NCBI RefSeq assembly: GCF_003669035.1
Contig: NZ_CP033070.1
Span: 1,922,001 to 1,986,000, forward strand
DNA: 64,000 bases
Origin: Chryseobacterium sp. 3008163
Lineage (GTDB): Bacteria; Bacteroidota; Bacteroidia; Flavobacteriales; Weeksellaceae
Direction of reading: 5' to 3'
Shown here: positions 1 to 11,106 of the stretch, piece by piece
Layout: each line of letters opens with the position of its first letter
How positions within the stretch are numbered: the first letter of the stretch is position 1
Position numbers and translations under genes: made by a program
Notes under the pieces: model-generated
Databases searched by the model: none
Seen by the model: only the letters and a program-made list of their open reading frames with translations
What the model was told of the DNA's origin: nothing

Positions 1-1
1 G

Positions 2-385
2 ATTAGTTCGACGAGTATTCTTATCCAGACCAACAATACCATTCGTTTAGACAAAAAGAAAACATGGTTCTTGGGCGTAAATTATTTCTTTGTAGACAAG
101 CAGCAAATCGAATTGGGAATGTTGAAAAATCTGATGAGTTTAGATTTAAGCATCAAGAAAAACTGGAACGACTGGACGTTTGCATTAAACTTAAATGATG
201 TTTTAAGAACAAACATCGTAGAAATCGAAGACTATCAGGCCAACGGAAATTACAATTATGTAAGAAACGACCAATTCAGAAGAGGCGGAACTTTCAGCAT
301 CACGTATAATTTCGGAAACCAGAAAGTGAAAAAAGTAAGAGACATCGAAGGCGCATCAGACGCTATAAAAAGCAGAACACGTTAA
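2..385 (+). CDS. Outer-membrane beta-barrel receptor, C-terminal fragment
   Basis: The reading frame is already open at the left edge, so only the last 127 or so residues of a longer protein are present. They alternate polar and hydrophobic residues in the way of beta-strands (for example around LSIKKNWNDWTFALNLNDVL). The piece ends with a strand of the type FSITYNFGNQK followed by a short basic tail. This pattern is usual at the C-terminus of Bacteroidota OMP_b-brl_3 / TonB-dependent receptor-like proteins of the outer membrane. The substrate cannot be judged from this piece. A hairpin terminator follows directly. An internal TTG at 71 is not the real start. Confidence 0.7.
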   Translation: MSSTSILIQTNNTIRLDKKKTWFLGVNYFFVDKQQIELGMLKNLMSLDLSIKKNWNDWTFALNLNDVLRTNIVEIEDYQANGNYNYVRNDQFRRGGTFSITYNFGNQKVKKVRDIEGASDAIKSRTR

Positions 386-417
386 CATTCAATCTTCATA
401 TATTTTATTTTGTACAG

Positions 418-450
418 AAACCCATCAAGAATTTGATGGGTTTCGCTTTT
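418..450 (+). terminator. Rho-independent terminator after the receptor gene
   Basis: An 11-bp perfect stem (AAACCCATCAA / TTGATGGGTTT) with a 4-base loop is followed by a T-rich stretch. It lies 33 bases after the receptor stop codon. Confidence 0.8.
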
Positions 451-469
451 AAATCTAAATATTTTCAGA

Positions 470-2456
470 TTACCAGGTAAGGTCTTTTTCTTGTTTAAAA
501 ATAAACTGATATATTTTCTTTGTAAGAACAACTACTTCTGGAACTTGTTTAAAATCCTCCCAAGTTATTTCTTTATTTAAAGTTTTCTCAAGAATTATTC
601 TGCTCAACCTTGCTTTATCATTAAATGTCTGCCACTCTTCACCGGTACCTCTACCTTGTTTCTTACAAACTTCATTAAGCGGAATATCAGATTCTTTAAT
701 CTTTTTCAAAAACTTACCTACATATTCTGTGCGATTTAACTCGTTACTTTCTATAAAGAATGTGTCAATTTTATTTTGAGTTGATTCATCAATATTATTT
801 TTGTTACAAAACTCAATTAATATTTTTTTCCAGACTTCTTTAGGTAAAAGATTTTCTGATTCTCTAATATTCCAAAGAATTAAACCGTCAAAATTTTTAT
901 CTCGAGAAAACTTTTCTTCGAAAGATTTTAATCTTAAATGTTTTTTTGTTCCTTCCTTCGCCATATCTGAATCTGCTAACAGAAAGATTTTATTTGATAA
1001 TGCCAAAGCATTTATTTCCTCTACAAATCTTTCTTCTTCATTATCATTAAGTTCTTCACCTAAAATATAATGTTCAATATTTCCACCCGCATATTCAAAA
1101 AAAGTAAAATCTATATCCTCTTTAGGATAAACTCTACCTTCTCCAGCATCACAATACGCTTTCAGAAATGCTTTGATGTAATTACGGTCAGAAATTCCTT
1201 CAACCCAAATACTTGCGTTAGCTAAGAACACTGAAGTATTGTTAACTCCTAAATCTCGTAATAATTCTGCATTTCCAAAATTGATATTTTTAACAATAAT
1301 CTTTTTATCTCCATTCTCAACTATTGGAGTAAAAGAATAAATAGAAACATCATCACTTTCTAAGGTCAAATCTAATAAGTGATTCGAATGAGTTGATATA
1401 AAATATGTAAGTTTCTTATTAGTAATATCTTTATTAAATGAAATCTGTTCAAAAAATAATCTTTGCATTCCTGGATGAAGATTCAATTCAGGTTCATCAA
1501 TAAAAATTACTGAATTTTCTTCAGACATAAATATTTGATACATCAAAATGATTATAGCTTGTATTCCGTCTCCTAATTCGTATAGTTTTCTTGTATCATT
1601 CTCGCCATCAATATGAATACTAATAATTTCTTCGGAATTATCATTATTAATACTTTTGTCTTTGTTGAACTCAGCAACTATATCAATCTTTTTGCCGCTG
1701 AAAAAATTGTTTTGTACAAATATTTCGAAATCTTCAAATCTTTTTCTAATTTCTTTTCTGGCGTTTCTAGCGTTCAAGATTGATTTGTATAAGTGTAATC
1801 CAGTGAATGTTTTTACATTCTCAGTGGGATGATTTCTTTGAAGTGTATTATAAAAATATCATCTTCTATTTTTAAATATTTTTCTTCTTTATAATTATAA
1901 AGTGAATGTGCTGTTCTTAAGGTGGGAATATAAATTTTATCAGGATTTTCATATTCTAAATTATCTTCTATTAAATCGATAATTTGATTATTTATAGTAT
2001 CTAAATAAATCATTTTACTATCATCTATAACAACATTATAATATGATCGTCTATTCCTTCCTATGTTCGATAATTGCTTAAAATTACTATGGTTTTGTTT
2101 AGCTATTTTAGCTATTTCGTTGAAGCTTTTATTATTAAATCTTTCTATTTCAAATGTTGGTAAATTCTCATCATAAAAATTAATGCCTTTGGCTTGATTG
2201 GCAAGAATATTTTGACCAAGGGTATTATTGAAGTTAATTGTTAAATTATTAATTTTACGAAAGTGAACATTCTTGTAATTTTTCAATTGCATTAAATGTC
2301 TCATCATCCAGCTTTTTCCGCTATTATTAGCTCCTACAAAAATGTTTATTGAATTTATATTAGGTAAAAAGCGTATAGCTATATCATCTTCAAAAAGTAA
2401 TATCTATCAATGATTTTACTATCCGTATTCTCATTTAAAATTAAGTCATATTTCAT
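470..2456 (-). pseudogene. OLD-family ATPase with TOPRIM domain, two frameshifts
   Basis: Three pieces of one gene are read in different frames. The start is ATG at 2456. After about 21 codons the frame breaks at a five-base A run (2392-2396), and a second break lies near 1826-1839. Adding one base at each gives 662 residues. In the joined product the Walker A motif GANNSGKS is at about residues 42-49. A GDGIQ motif, Walker B (VIFIDEPELNLHP) and an H-loop (STHSNHLLDL) follow. A C-terminal TOPRIM-like domain has EGISDRNYIKAF and an LADSD acidic pair. OLD-family proteins are ATP-driven nucleases, and many act in phage defence (as in Gabija GajA or retron-linked OLD proteins). No UvrD-like GajB partner or reverse transcriptase is nearby, so this looks like a solitary OLD gene. 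Single-base losses also occur in essential genes of this window, so the gene may be intact in the living cell. Confidence 0.75.
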
Positions 2457-2472
2457 TATTTAGTTTTTTAAT

Positions 2473-2510
2473 TAAAAAAAATCCTCAGAGTAAATACAAT
2501 TCTGAGGATT
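2473..2510 (-). terminator. Terminator after the GH43 gene
   Basis: A 10-bp stem (AATCCTCAGA / TCTGAGGATT) with an 11-base loop is followed, on the minus strand, by eight T. It separates the GH43 gene from the OLD-family gene that starts at 2456. Confidence 0.8.
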
Positions 2511-2525
2511 AGAAGATAATTTTAT

Positions 2526-4289
2526 TTATTCTGATTTAAAAACCTCCGTTCTTTCAGAAATTCCAATTGCATTAAAGGCTTCAATCTGGAAATAATAAGA
2601 ATCTACTCTGTCTGCCCCGGTGAAGAAATATTCATTTTTACCGTAGACCATAATGCTTCCATATAATTTGTCAGGAGACTTTCCCCAATAAATAACATAA
2701 CCATCAGCTTCCGAATTTTGTTGCCACTTCATCCAAATACTTCTTCTTTCGCCATATTTTTTAGCATCAGCTCTTAACGGAACAAACCCCTGCACTTTTC
2801 CGGGTTTTGCTCCCGCTCCTTTTCCAAATACTCTGAAACCGCTTAATGCAAACTTTCCTGTCGGCATTTTGAGGTTTTCCATTTTTAAATATCTTGCTTC
2901 CGCAGGTTTTTCTAATTCTATATAATCGTGAGGTACGTCTTTGGTGTTTTTGCTTTTATCGACAATAACTTTCCATTTTTTACCGTCGTTTGAACCATAA
3001 ATTTTATACTGATGCATTTTGCCCTCAGTTTTTCCCATAAATTCTACATCCTGATCTGCATAATTGACCTGAATTGCATTAATAGTAGAGATTTCACCTA
3101 AATCTGTCTGAAACCATTCTCCCGAATTTCCGGTTTTTGCACTCCAATACGTTTTGATATCTTCATCCACCGCATTGTTAGAATGATAACCACCCAAAGT
3201 TGACGAAACCTGAACGGGTTTGTTGTAATTTAGCAACATCCAATTCGTGAAAAGTCCTTTTGAAAAATCTTTTCCTTGTGCAAACTGCGGAAGTAAAGTG
3301 GGATAATCTCCGTAAGCCGTGTTGGTGTACATCACATCATCTTTATCAAACCCTGCAGGCCAGATTCCCAAACGTCTTTCAAAATTATTTTTAGTGGAAA
3401 TAAAAATCGTTGAAACGTGCCACCAGTTTTTAAAATTATCTTCAAAAGTTGCTCCGTGCCCCGCTCCCCTTGCAAAACCTCCCGGCTTGTAAGAAAAAGG
3501 ATTGTGCTGTTGATATTCATACCCTTCTAAAGGATTTTTCGAAACATACACTCCGTCAGAATAACCGCTGAATTCTGTTGCCGGAGCACCGTACTGCATA
3601 TAATATTTGTCTTTGTACTTGGTTACCCAAGCTCCTTCCACAAAAGGCTGCAGGAAAACATTATCATTGTACTCACCGAATCTTTCCCAGCCGTGATCTT
3701 CAGGTTTCAGTCTTAAAATAGGTTTTACAAAACCTTCAGACTGTAAGTTTTTAACTTTAACTTCTGTACCTAAAAGTGGCCATTCGTTGCTTGACCCCCA
3801 ATACAGATACAGTTTGTTTTTATCTTCATCATAATGAAAAGCAGGATCCCAAGCTCCAACCTTTAAAGTATCAACGGCAATTTTCCAATCGTCCACAGTT
3901 GGGTTGGTAGATTTCCAAATCGGGAAATCGGATTCCCAGGTTGAGCCGTAAACGTATAAGGTATCTTTCATTGCCCAGACTGCAGGAGCATTCAGATCGT
4001 GGGTATATTTATTGTCTCTGAGGAATTTTCTTTTGACAAATTTCCAGTCGAGCATATTGTCGCTGTGCCAATACCCTTCCTGATTGGTGGAAAATAGAAA
4101 CAGTTTCTTTTGAAAATTTACAATTACCGGATCGGCTGTAGCGCGGTGCTTTCCTTGCTTAGAAAAAACTTCAAAAGGTGTGTAACCATAATCGATGTTG
4201 ATCGGGTTACAATAGGTTTTTTGCTGAGCGTCAATGGAAAAGCTTAACAGAATCGCTAAACTCAGGTATATTTTTTTAATCATAATCAT
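2526..4289 (-). CDS. Secreted GH43 glycosidase with discoidin (F5/8 C) domain
   Basis: This is a 587-residue exported polysaccharide-degrading enzyme. Residues 1-22 form a signal peptide ending in DAQQ. The N-terminal five-bladed propeller of family GH43 follows, with the expected acids in order: Asp53 (TADPVIV, general base), Asp148 (AWDPAFHY, pKa modulator) and Glu218 (FVEGAWV, general acid). Residues of roughly 350-495 match a carbohydrate-binding discoidin domain (NNAVDEDIKTYWSAKTGNSGEWFQTDLG-type sequence). The tail resembles a fibronectin type III fold. GH43 enzymes usually act on arabinan, xylan or related side chains, but the exact substrate cannot be read from sequence. It stands alone between two terminators, without a SusC/SusD pair, so it is not part of a typical utilisation locus here. 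Confidence 0.85.
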   Translation of the reverse strand: MIMIKKIYLSLAILLSFSIDAQQKTYCNPINIDYGYTPFEVFSKQGKHRATADPVIVNFQKKLFLFSTNQEGYWHSDNMLDWKFVKRKFLRDNKYTHDLNAPAVWAMKDTLYVYGSTWESDFPIWKSTNPTVDDWKIAVDTLKVGAWDPAFHYDEDKNKLYLYWGSSNEWPLLGTEVKVKNLQSEGFVKPILRLKPEDHGWERFGEYNDNVFLQPFVEGAWVTKYKDKYYMQYGAPATEFSGYSDGVYVSKNPLEGYEYQQHNPFSYKPGGFARGAGHGATFEDNFKNWWHVSTIFISTKNNFERRLGIWPAGFDKDDVMYTNTAYGDYPTLLPQFAQGKDFSKGLFTNWMLLNYNKPVQVSSTLGGYHSNNAVDEDIKTYWSAKTGNSGEWFQTDLGEISTINAIQVNYADQDVEFMGKTEGKMHQYKIYGSNDGKKWKVIVDKSKNTKDVPHDYIELEKPAEARYLKMENLKMPTGKFALSGFRVFGKGAGAKPGKVQGFVPLRADAKKYGERRSIWMKWQQNSEADGYVIYWGKSPDKLYGSIMVYGKNEYFFTGADRVDSYYFQIEAFNAIGISERTEVFKSE

Positions 4290-4302
4290 CCTTATATTTT
4301 TA

Positions 4303-4310
4303 CAAATTTA
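4303..4310 (-). promoter_or_regulatory. Possible -7 element of the GH43 gene
   Basis: TAAATTTG fits the Bacteroidota -7 pattern TAnnTTTG, 14 bases before the start codon. No clear -33 TTTG is visible, so this is weak support. Confidence 0.3.
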
Positions 4311-4344
4311 ATTATTTTTTAATGGCTGACTAAAAGCATAACAA

Positions 4345-4379
4345 TAAAAACTTCTGACTCTATTTAAAAGTCAGAAGTT
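4345..4379 (-). terminator. Terminator after the ctlX operon
   Basis: A perfect 11-bp stem (AACTTCTGACT / AGTCAGAAGTT) with a 9-base loop is followed by T residues on the minus strand. It lies 24 bases after the ctlX stop codon. Confidence 0.8.
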
Positions 4380-4402
4380 GTATTTTATTAAATTAAAATG
4401 AA

Positions 4403-5326
4403 TTATTTTTTAGGCAAGAAGACTTCAGCCAACATACAACGAGCGCTTCCTCCTCCGTTCACTTCAATGGTATTCAAATCTGAATAAATAATTTCGCAAT
4501 ACTTTTCAATATTTGAAATTTGCTCAGCATTTAAAGACTGATAAGCAGTCTGACTCATTACGAGAAATTTTTCGCCATCTTTATTCTGAACCTGAAGCAT
4601 ATTTCCGGCAAACTGCTGCATTTGTTCTTCGGAAATTTCTATGATTTCTTTTCCTGAATTTTTAATGGTTTCAATGACTTTACTTCTTTCCAGTTCATTA
4701 TCGATGCAATCAAGACAAATCACGACAAACTTATCTGCCACGCACATCATCACATTGGTATGATAAATTGGAAGTCTTTCTTCTCCCACCGTTTGAAAAG
4801 AATGGAAAACGACAGGCGTGAAATCATATTTAGCACAAAATTCTCTGAATAAATTCTCATCTAATCTCAAAGAAACCGAGCCGTAAGCTATTTTATTATC
4901 GTGATCGAAAATCATACTTCCAGTCCCTTCCAAAAAATGTCCCTGAATTTCAGGTAAAGACCAATCGTCGATTTCACTAACTTCAAAACCTTGGTTTTTG
5001 ATGCTTTCAATGATATCTTCCCTTCGTTCAACCCTTCTGTTGGTAGCGAACATCGGATATAAAACCACTTTTCCATCATTGTGAAAACTTACCCAGTTGT
5101 TTGGAAAAATAGAATCTGGCGTGTGAGGATCGATGGTATCTTTTATCGTAATGACATTGATTCCTTTACTTTTTAGTTTTTCAACAAAAATTTTGAATTC
5201 TGCCAAAGCTTTTGACTGAATGTCTGCACCTTTCTGCTCTACCTGAAAGTAGTTGTTCTCAGCTGTTTCTGCATTATAACCGAATGCGATCGGCTCTATC
5301 ATTAATACTGTATCTGTTGTTTGCAT
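4403..5326 (-). CDS. ctlX: CtlX-type guanidino-group hydrolase (arginine deiminase superfamily)
   Basis: The 307-residue cytoplasmic protein belongs to the amidinotransferase / arginine deiminase fold. Visible family features are FPNNWVSFH, RRVERRE, the central EGTGSMIFD segment (acid pocket), YHTNVMMC with the catalytic-type histidine, and a C-terminal GGGSARCMLAE with the nucleophile Cys297. CtlX proteins are linked in the literature to citrulline or arginine breakdown. The exact substrate is not certain here. It is the last gene of a three-gene operon, 17 bases after the secreted unknown and with a second deiminase-like gene at the operon head. A terminator follows. The length is usual for the family and I see no damage. 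Confidence 0.85.
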   Translation of the reverse strand: MQTTDTVLMIEPIAFGYNAETAENNYFQVEQKGADIQSKALAEFKIFVEKLKSKGINVITIKDTIDPHTPDSIFPNNWVSFHNDGKVVLYPMFATNRRVERREDIIESIKNQGFEVSEIDDWSLPEIQGHFLEGTGSMIFDHDNKIAYGSVSLRLDENLFREFCAKYDFTPVVFHSFQTVGEERLPIYHTNVMMCVADKFVVICLDCIDNELERSKVIETIKNSGKEIIEISEEQMQQFAGNMLQVQNKDGEKFLVMSQTAYQSLNAEQISNIEKYCEIIYSDLNTIEVNGGGSARCMLAEVFLPKK

Positions 5327-5343
5327 TTTTGCTTGATTTTTTA

Positions 5344-6707
5344 TTAATAATCTTCTTTTGTTAAAAATATATGAATCGGGAAAGATAGAAATTCTGGAAT
5401 TTGTGAGAGATTGATTTTGTATTTTTTACCTGTCATTGTTTCTACTTCCACTTCCAAACCTTCGAAATATTTTTTCAAGTACCACTCTTTTCTCCTAAGG
5501 CTCTTGGACGTTCTTCTCAATTCATCTTTTATATCTTTTGATGCTGAATAATCTGCTGGAACGTTTGAATTGTCAGTAAAATTTAAATGAGCATAAACTA
5601 ATTCTTCATCCTCCTCAAAAGCTGCTGTATCAAAATTATCAACGAAATTCTTACTCAGTTTTAAGTTAAATAATATCGAAGAAGAATAGAGTTGCAGATA
5701 ATACATTGATAACATTTTGTTTTTGACAGTATAAGAATTACCACAACCTTTGATTCTATGTACATTTTGTCTATAAACTAAAATTCCGTCTTTAATTTTG
5801 TATATAGATTTATTAGGAAATTTACGGCTGAGGCGCTTTCCCTTTCCATCATATTTTATTTCTTCCCAAAGAATCCATTCATTAAAACCGTTTTGATAAT
5901 TCTTGTAAACAATTTCTTCTTTTATATTCTCATTTCCATCGTAAAAAACTTCTCTAAAAGGTGAGCCTGCATATTCCAATTTTTCACTTACTTTTTTTCC
6001 ATTTTTTTTATGAATGGTAAGAATAGAATCTTTTTCAATCCTGATGATTTGATGATCAGGGTAATTATCAAAATGGTATTTCGTGACTTTATAATCTTTC
6101 TGTAAAATTGAATCTATCGTATGATAATCAGCAAATATTTCTTTCTTTACTTCAGTTTGATTGAAATATTTTTTATTCCAAATTTTTCCATTATCATAGG
6201 TTTCTTCATAACCTAAATCTGGATTTTTTGATTAAAAAAATATTTTGTTCTGAAAACATAGATTGAATCTTTTTTCTTACTATCAAAGTTGTAGACATCC
6301 CTTTCTTCGTACAAAGTATTGTTAAAAGATACTTTTGAAAATTTACTGAAGGTGACAACTCCATTATTATCAATTGCTTTTGAAAGCTGATTGACGTAAT
6401 TATTTTTAAAATTTAAATTAAATTGTTGTTGCCACATGTCTTTGACCAACTTTACAGAAATCAGTCTATTTTCGTCATCAAAATCAAAGTATTGGATATT
6501 TAACGAATCTTTTACCAGAATCGATTTGTCTGAAATTACTTCAATAGATCGGAGAACTTTATTGTCTTTTTTTAGCTTTAAAGTCTTAATTTTATTTTCT
6601 CTTAAACCTTTAATATCTCCATATAAAACTTCTGCCCAGTTGATTTTTTGCTGAGAATAAGCTCTGCATATAGATAGCAGAAGGAAAAATACAACTAATT
6701 TTTTCAA
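5344..6707 (-). CDS. Secreted protein of unknown function, frame broken once
   Basis: The gene starts at ATG 6707 with a clear signal peptide (MKKLVVFFLLLSICRAYSQQ). The frame breaks at a six-base T run (6224-6229). Adding one base joins the first 160 codons to the downstream frame, which is open from the same point to 5344, and gives 454 residues. The restored middle (GYEETYDNG, IKEEIVYKNYQNG, EIKYDGKGK) has short beta-rich repeats with G/N turns, loosely like MORN or YwqK-type repeats. No catalytic motif is recognisable. It lies between two deiminase-superfamily genes with gaps of 16 and 17 bases, so it is surely co-transcribed with them. A periplasmic or surface role is inferred from the signal peptide only. 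Confidence 0.65.
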
Positions 6708-6723
6708 TAAACTTCAATTTGGT

Positions 6724-7638
6724 TTATTCCCTCACCAAAGGCATCGTAGAACATCTCAACAAACCACCCATTTTAGAAATTTCTCTGTACGGAATTTCTT
6801 CAACCGTCATTCCCCACTCATTTCTCAGGTGATTATTCATTCTTGTAAACGAACTGTCTGAAACAACGACTTCTGGAGAAATTGAGAAAATATTCGGGAA
6901 CATTTCAAACATTTCTTCGTCATTGACATGGAAACAATTTTCTTCTCCGAAAATATCGATGATTAAGTTGTAATCACTTTCGTCAACAAAACCGTTTTTG
7001 TAAACAATACATTTATCAGTACCAATCGGGTTGAAAGTGCAATCTAAATGCAAAATTCCCTGATAGGGTTCTCTGTCATTTTTCTTTAGTTCAAAATCTA
7101 GAATTCTTTTCTTTGGAAAATATTCTTTAAGAATTTCAATAGCGTATTCGTTGGTACGGGCTGTTTTGTAATTTCTGTAATCTTGTGAAAAACAAGTTCC
7201 AATGAAAATAAAGTCATTCCACACGATGACATCACCACCTTCGATATGAGCAGTATCGGGAAGATTAATGATATCTCTCCATTTTACTTTTTCAAAAATT
7301 GATCGGTAAGCATCTTGTTCGTCGGCGCGATCGGCAATGACATTAGAAATTATCATTTTATCTTCAATAACAAACGAAACATCTCTTGCAAAAACCTGAT
7401 TGTAATCTTTGATAATACTCGGACGCAAAACTTCTACATCATATTTCTTCAGTACTTTTTCAAAAGCTTCCATTTCATCAATGATATCTTTTTCTTTCGG
7501 ATAAATATTGTGCTGGATAGAATGGTATGATTTTGCATCATAACTTTCTTCTAAAGTAGGATCTGCCCCCATTGAATTGGGCTGACCCAAAACCACTGAT
7601 TTCAGTTTCCCAGTTTCGTTTTTGATATTTAATTTCAT
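6724..7638 (-). CDS. Arginine deiminase / DDAH-like amidinotransferase-fold enzyme
   Basis: A 304-residue member of the guanidino-group-modifying superfamily. The order of active-site blocks is complete: ARD near residues 84-86, HIEGGD at 131-136, ILHLDC with His197, and a C-terminal LLRCSTMPLVR with the nucleophile Cys296. Family members hydrolyse or transfer the guanidino group of arginine or methylated arginines through a covalent Cys adduct. Dimethylarginine hydrolase, arginine deiminase or amidinotransferase activity all remain possible. It heads a tight operon (16 bases to the next gene) that ends with ctlX, so two related but distinct enzymes are made together. It shares only the fold-level motifs with CtlX, so this is not a recent duplication. 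Confidence 0.8.
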   Translation of the reverse strand: MKLNIKNETGKLKSVVLGQPNSMGADPTLEESYDAKSYHSIQHNIYPKEKDIIDEMEAFEKVLKKYDVEVLRPSIIKDYNQVFARDVSFVIEDKMIISNVIADRADEQDAYRSIFEKVKWRDIINLPDTAHIEGGDVIVWNDFIFIGTCFSQDYRNYKTARTNEYAIEILKEYFPKKRILDFELKKNDREPYQGILHLDCTFNPIGTDKCIVYKNGFVDESDYNLIIDIFGEENCFHVNDEEMFEMFPNIFSISPEVVVSDSSFTRMNNHLRNEWGMTVEEIPYREISKMGGLLRCSTMPLVRE

Positions 7639-7695
7639 AAAAATTCTTCTGATGTATTGGCTTTAAATAAAGCGTTCTGTACATAGCATGAGCCA

Positions 7696-7703
7696 CAAAT
7701 ATA
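7696..7703 (-). promoter_or_regulatory. Possible -7 element of the deiminase operon
   Basis: TATATTTG matches TAnnTTTG about 58 bases before the start codon at 7638. No good -33 box is visible at the usual distance. Confidence 0.35.
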
Positions 7704-8197
7704 ATGAAACGGCGTTGAAGTCGAAAATTTAATATTGAATAAATGCATGGAATTTACGCCTACAATATTGGCTTGAAATGTTGTAGAAATATTCAAATTC
7801 TATCTGTTTAATTTCGCTTTTTCAGATAGAAATAAGGGATCGATCTTGAAATCAAATGATATTATCTTTAGACTGAAAATTACAGTTTACAATTTTGGGT
7901 TATTTAGAATGTCGATTCAAAAAGAATTTTTAGAAATAAGCAATTTTGAATGACCAAAACATCGTATTAGGTTCATCTTTTTGAATAATTTTTGATTTAG
8001 ATATAAATTATAAAGTGGATACTATCAATTAGCTGATTGATTAATGATGTCTTTTCTGATACAAACATGATGTTCCTACGTAGCTTTTTATTCGATTGAT
8101 AGCTCTTTTCTTTAAAAAAATTATAATTTCTATTGTGGATATTTACTGCTAAAAATTTAAAATCCAATACAGTGAAAAGCTTTAACATAAAGAACAA
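7704..8197. other. Non-coding stretch between the deiminase operon and gltA
   Basis: About 500 bases of AT-rich DNA without a credible gene. An 83-codon minus-strand frame (7997-8248) runs through the gltA terminator and has no family features. I see no RNA gene, repeat or operator that I can support here. Confidence 0.5.
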
Positions 8198-8228
8198 AAA
8201 ATCCCAAAGCAAAAAACTTTGGGATTTT
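8198..8228 (-). terminator. Terminator after gltA
   Basis: A perfect 12-bp stem (AAAATCCCAAAG / CTTTGGGATTTT) with a 7-base loop and T residues on the minus-strand side. It lies 22 bases after the restored gltA stop codon at 8251, which supports that stop over the shifted frame that runs through the hairpin. Confidence 0.85.
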
Positions 8229-8250
8229 AAATTTATCTGAGAAAACAATA

Positions 8251-9536
8251 TTATCTGTTGGTAATATCGATGTAATCTCTTTTTGAGCTCCTTGGTAAAC
8301 CTGTCTTGGTCTTCCGATCGGGTCTCCTTTTAGTCTCATTTCTTTCCATTGAGCGATCCATCCCGGAAGTCTTCCTAATGCGAACATTACGGTAAACATT
8401 TCTGTAGGAATTCCTAACGCTCTGTAGATGATTCCTGAATAGAAATCTACGTTTGGATATAATTTTCTTTCGATGAAGTATTCGTCTTCAAGAGCTACTT
8501 TCTCTAACTGCATTGCAATATCAAGAGCTTTGTCTTCAATTCCCAATGCAAGTAACAAATCGTCAGCAGCTTTTTTGATGATTTTCGCTCTTGGATCGAA
8601 GTTTTTGTACACTCTGTGTCCAAAGCCCATCAAACGGAAGCTGTCATTTTTATCTTTAGCTTTCTCCACCCACTTGTTAACGTCTCCACCATCTTTTTCG
8701 ATTAACTCAAGCATTTCGATAACTGCTTGGTTTGCACCACCGTGAAGCGGCCCCCAAAGTGCAGAAATACCCGCAGAAACCGAAGCAAAAAGACCTGTGT
8801 GAGCAGAACCTACCATTCTTACAGTAGATGTAGAACAGTTTTGCTCGTGGTCAGCGTGAAGAATCAATAATTTATCTAAAGCAGCAGTAACTACAGGATT
8901 GATTTCAAACTCTTCATTTGGTAATCTGAAAGCCATTTTGTAGAAGTTTTCTACATAGTTCAGGCTATTATCTCCATGGTTTAATGGTAAACCTAAAGTT
9001 TTTCTGTAAGTCCAAGCAGCAAGGTGAGCAAATTTAGCAATCAGCAATTCTGCAGCAAGATCCATCTCTTCTTTAGACTGTACGTTAACCGCTTTAGGAT
9101 TAAAAGCAGTTAATGCAGAAGTAAGAGAAGATAAAACTCCCATTGGGTGAGCAGAACGAGGGAAAGCGTCGATGATTTTTTTCATCTCCTCTGCTACGAA
9201 GTTATATTTTTTGATATTCCCGTTGAAAGTTTCAAATTGTTCTTTTGTAGGCAATTCACCGTGTAACAAAAGGTACATTACCTCAGTAAAGTTTGATTTT
9301 TCAGCGATTTGCTCGATAGGGTAACCTCTGTAGAACAATTCTCCTTGGTCACCATCAAGATAGGTAATCTCGCTTAGTGTTGCACCTGTATTTTTGTATC
9401 CTAAATCTAGGGTAATAAGACCTGTCTGGTCTCTTAATTTTGAAATATCTATTCCTCTGTCTCCGATTGTACTATCCACGATTGGATATTCATACGAATT
9501 ACCGTCGTAATTCAATATAACTTTGTTGTCTGACAT
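8251..9536 (-). CDS. gltA: Citrate synthase, last codons frame-shifted in this sequence
   Basis: Joins acetyl-CoA and oxaloacetate to citrate, the entry step of the TCA cycle. Catalytic residues are all present: His265 (GPLHGGAN), His307 (GFGHRVY) and Asp364 (NVDFYSG). As given, the frame runs on to 8157 with a nonsense tail that crosses the gene's own terminator. Adding one base to the five-T run at 8280-8284 turns the end into QKRDYIDITNR and stop. This gives 428 residues, the usual length and ending for this family in Bacteroidota. The break is therefore most likely an assembly error. The gene stands alone, with 88 bases to eno upstream. Confidence 0.93.
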
Positions 9537-9624
9537 TATTTAATTTATTTTTTTAAATATACTATTTATTATAAAATACGGCAAACAAAAAATTTCGTTC
9601 GCCGTTATTTATAAATTCAATTGA

Positions 9625-10935
<1,311 letters not shown>

Positions 10936-10940
10936 TTAGA

Positions 10941-10948
10941 CAAATTTA
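10941..10948 (-). promoter_or_regulatory. Possible -7 element of eno
   Basis: TAAATTTG fits TAnnTTTG 23 bases before the eno start. The -33 region has no TTTG, so this is weak. Confidence 0.3.
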
Positions 10949-11052
10949 ATTAAAAAATAAGTTTTTTCGTTATTCGAAGTATGGTAATTGATGTTTTTTG
11001 AGTTAAATTTTAGTTAATATTGGGATTGTTATTAAGCATTAATTAAAATAAT

Positions 11053-11092
11053 AAAAAAACCTTCTTTGAATTATTTCAAAAAAGGTTTTTTT
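11053..11092 (-). terminator. Terminator after the 378-residue protein gene
   Basis: A long hairpin with outer arms AAAAAACCTT and AAGGTTTTTT around a partly paired CTTTGAA/TTTCAAA inner stem. T residues follow on the minus strand, right after the stop at 11107. Confidence 0.75.
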
Positions 11093-11106
11093 ATTATTTT
11101 GTTCAT

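Noticed and set aside
801..1070. Plus-strand frame inside the OLD-family gene, and similar opposite-strand frames in fusA, glpK and r-protein genes
   Set aside because: They are shadows of conserved genes on the other strand, with no start signals or family features.
7997..8248. An 83-codon minus-strand frame after gltA
   Set aside because: It runs through the gltA terminator, shows no family features and is best explained by random AT-rich DNA.
8157..8250. The extended C-terminus of citrate synthase as a novel tail
   Set aside because: One added base restores the standard ending and a stop just before the terminator; the tail is an artefact.
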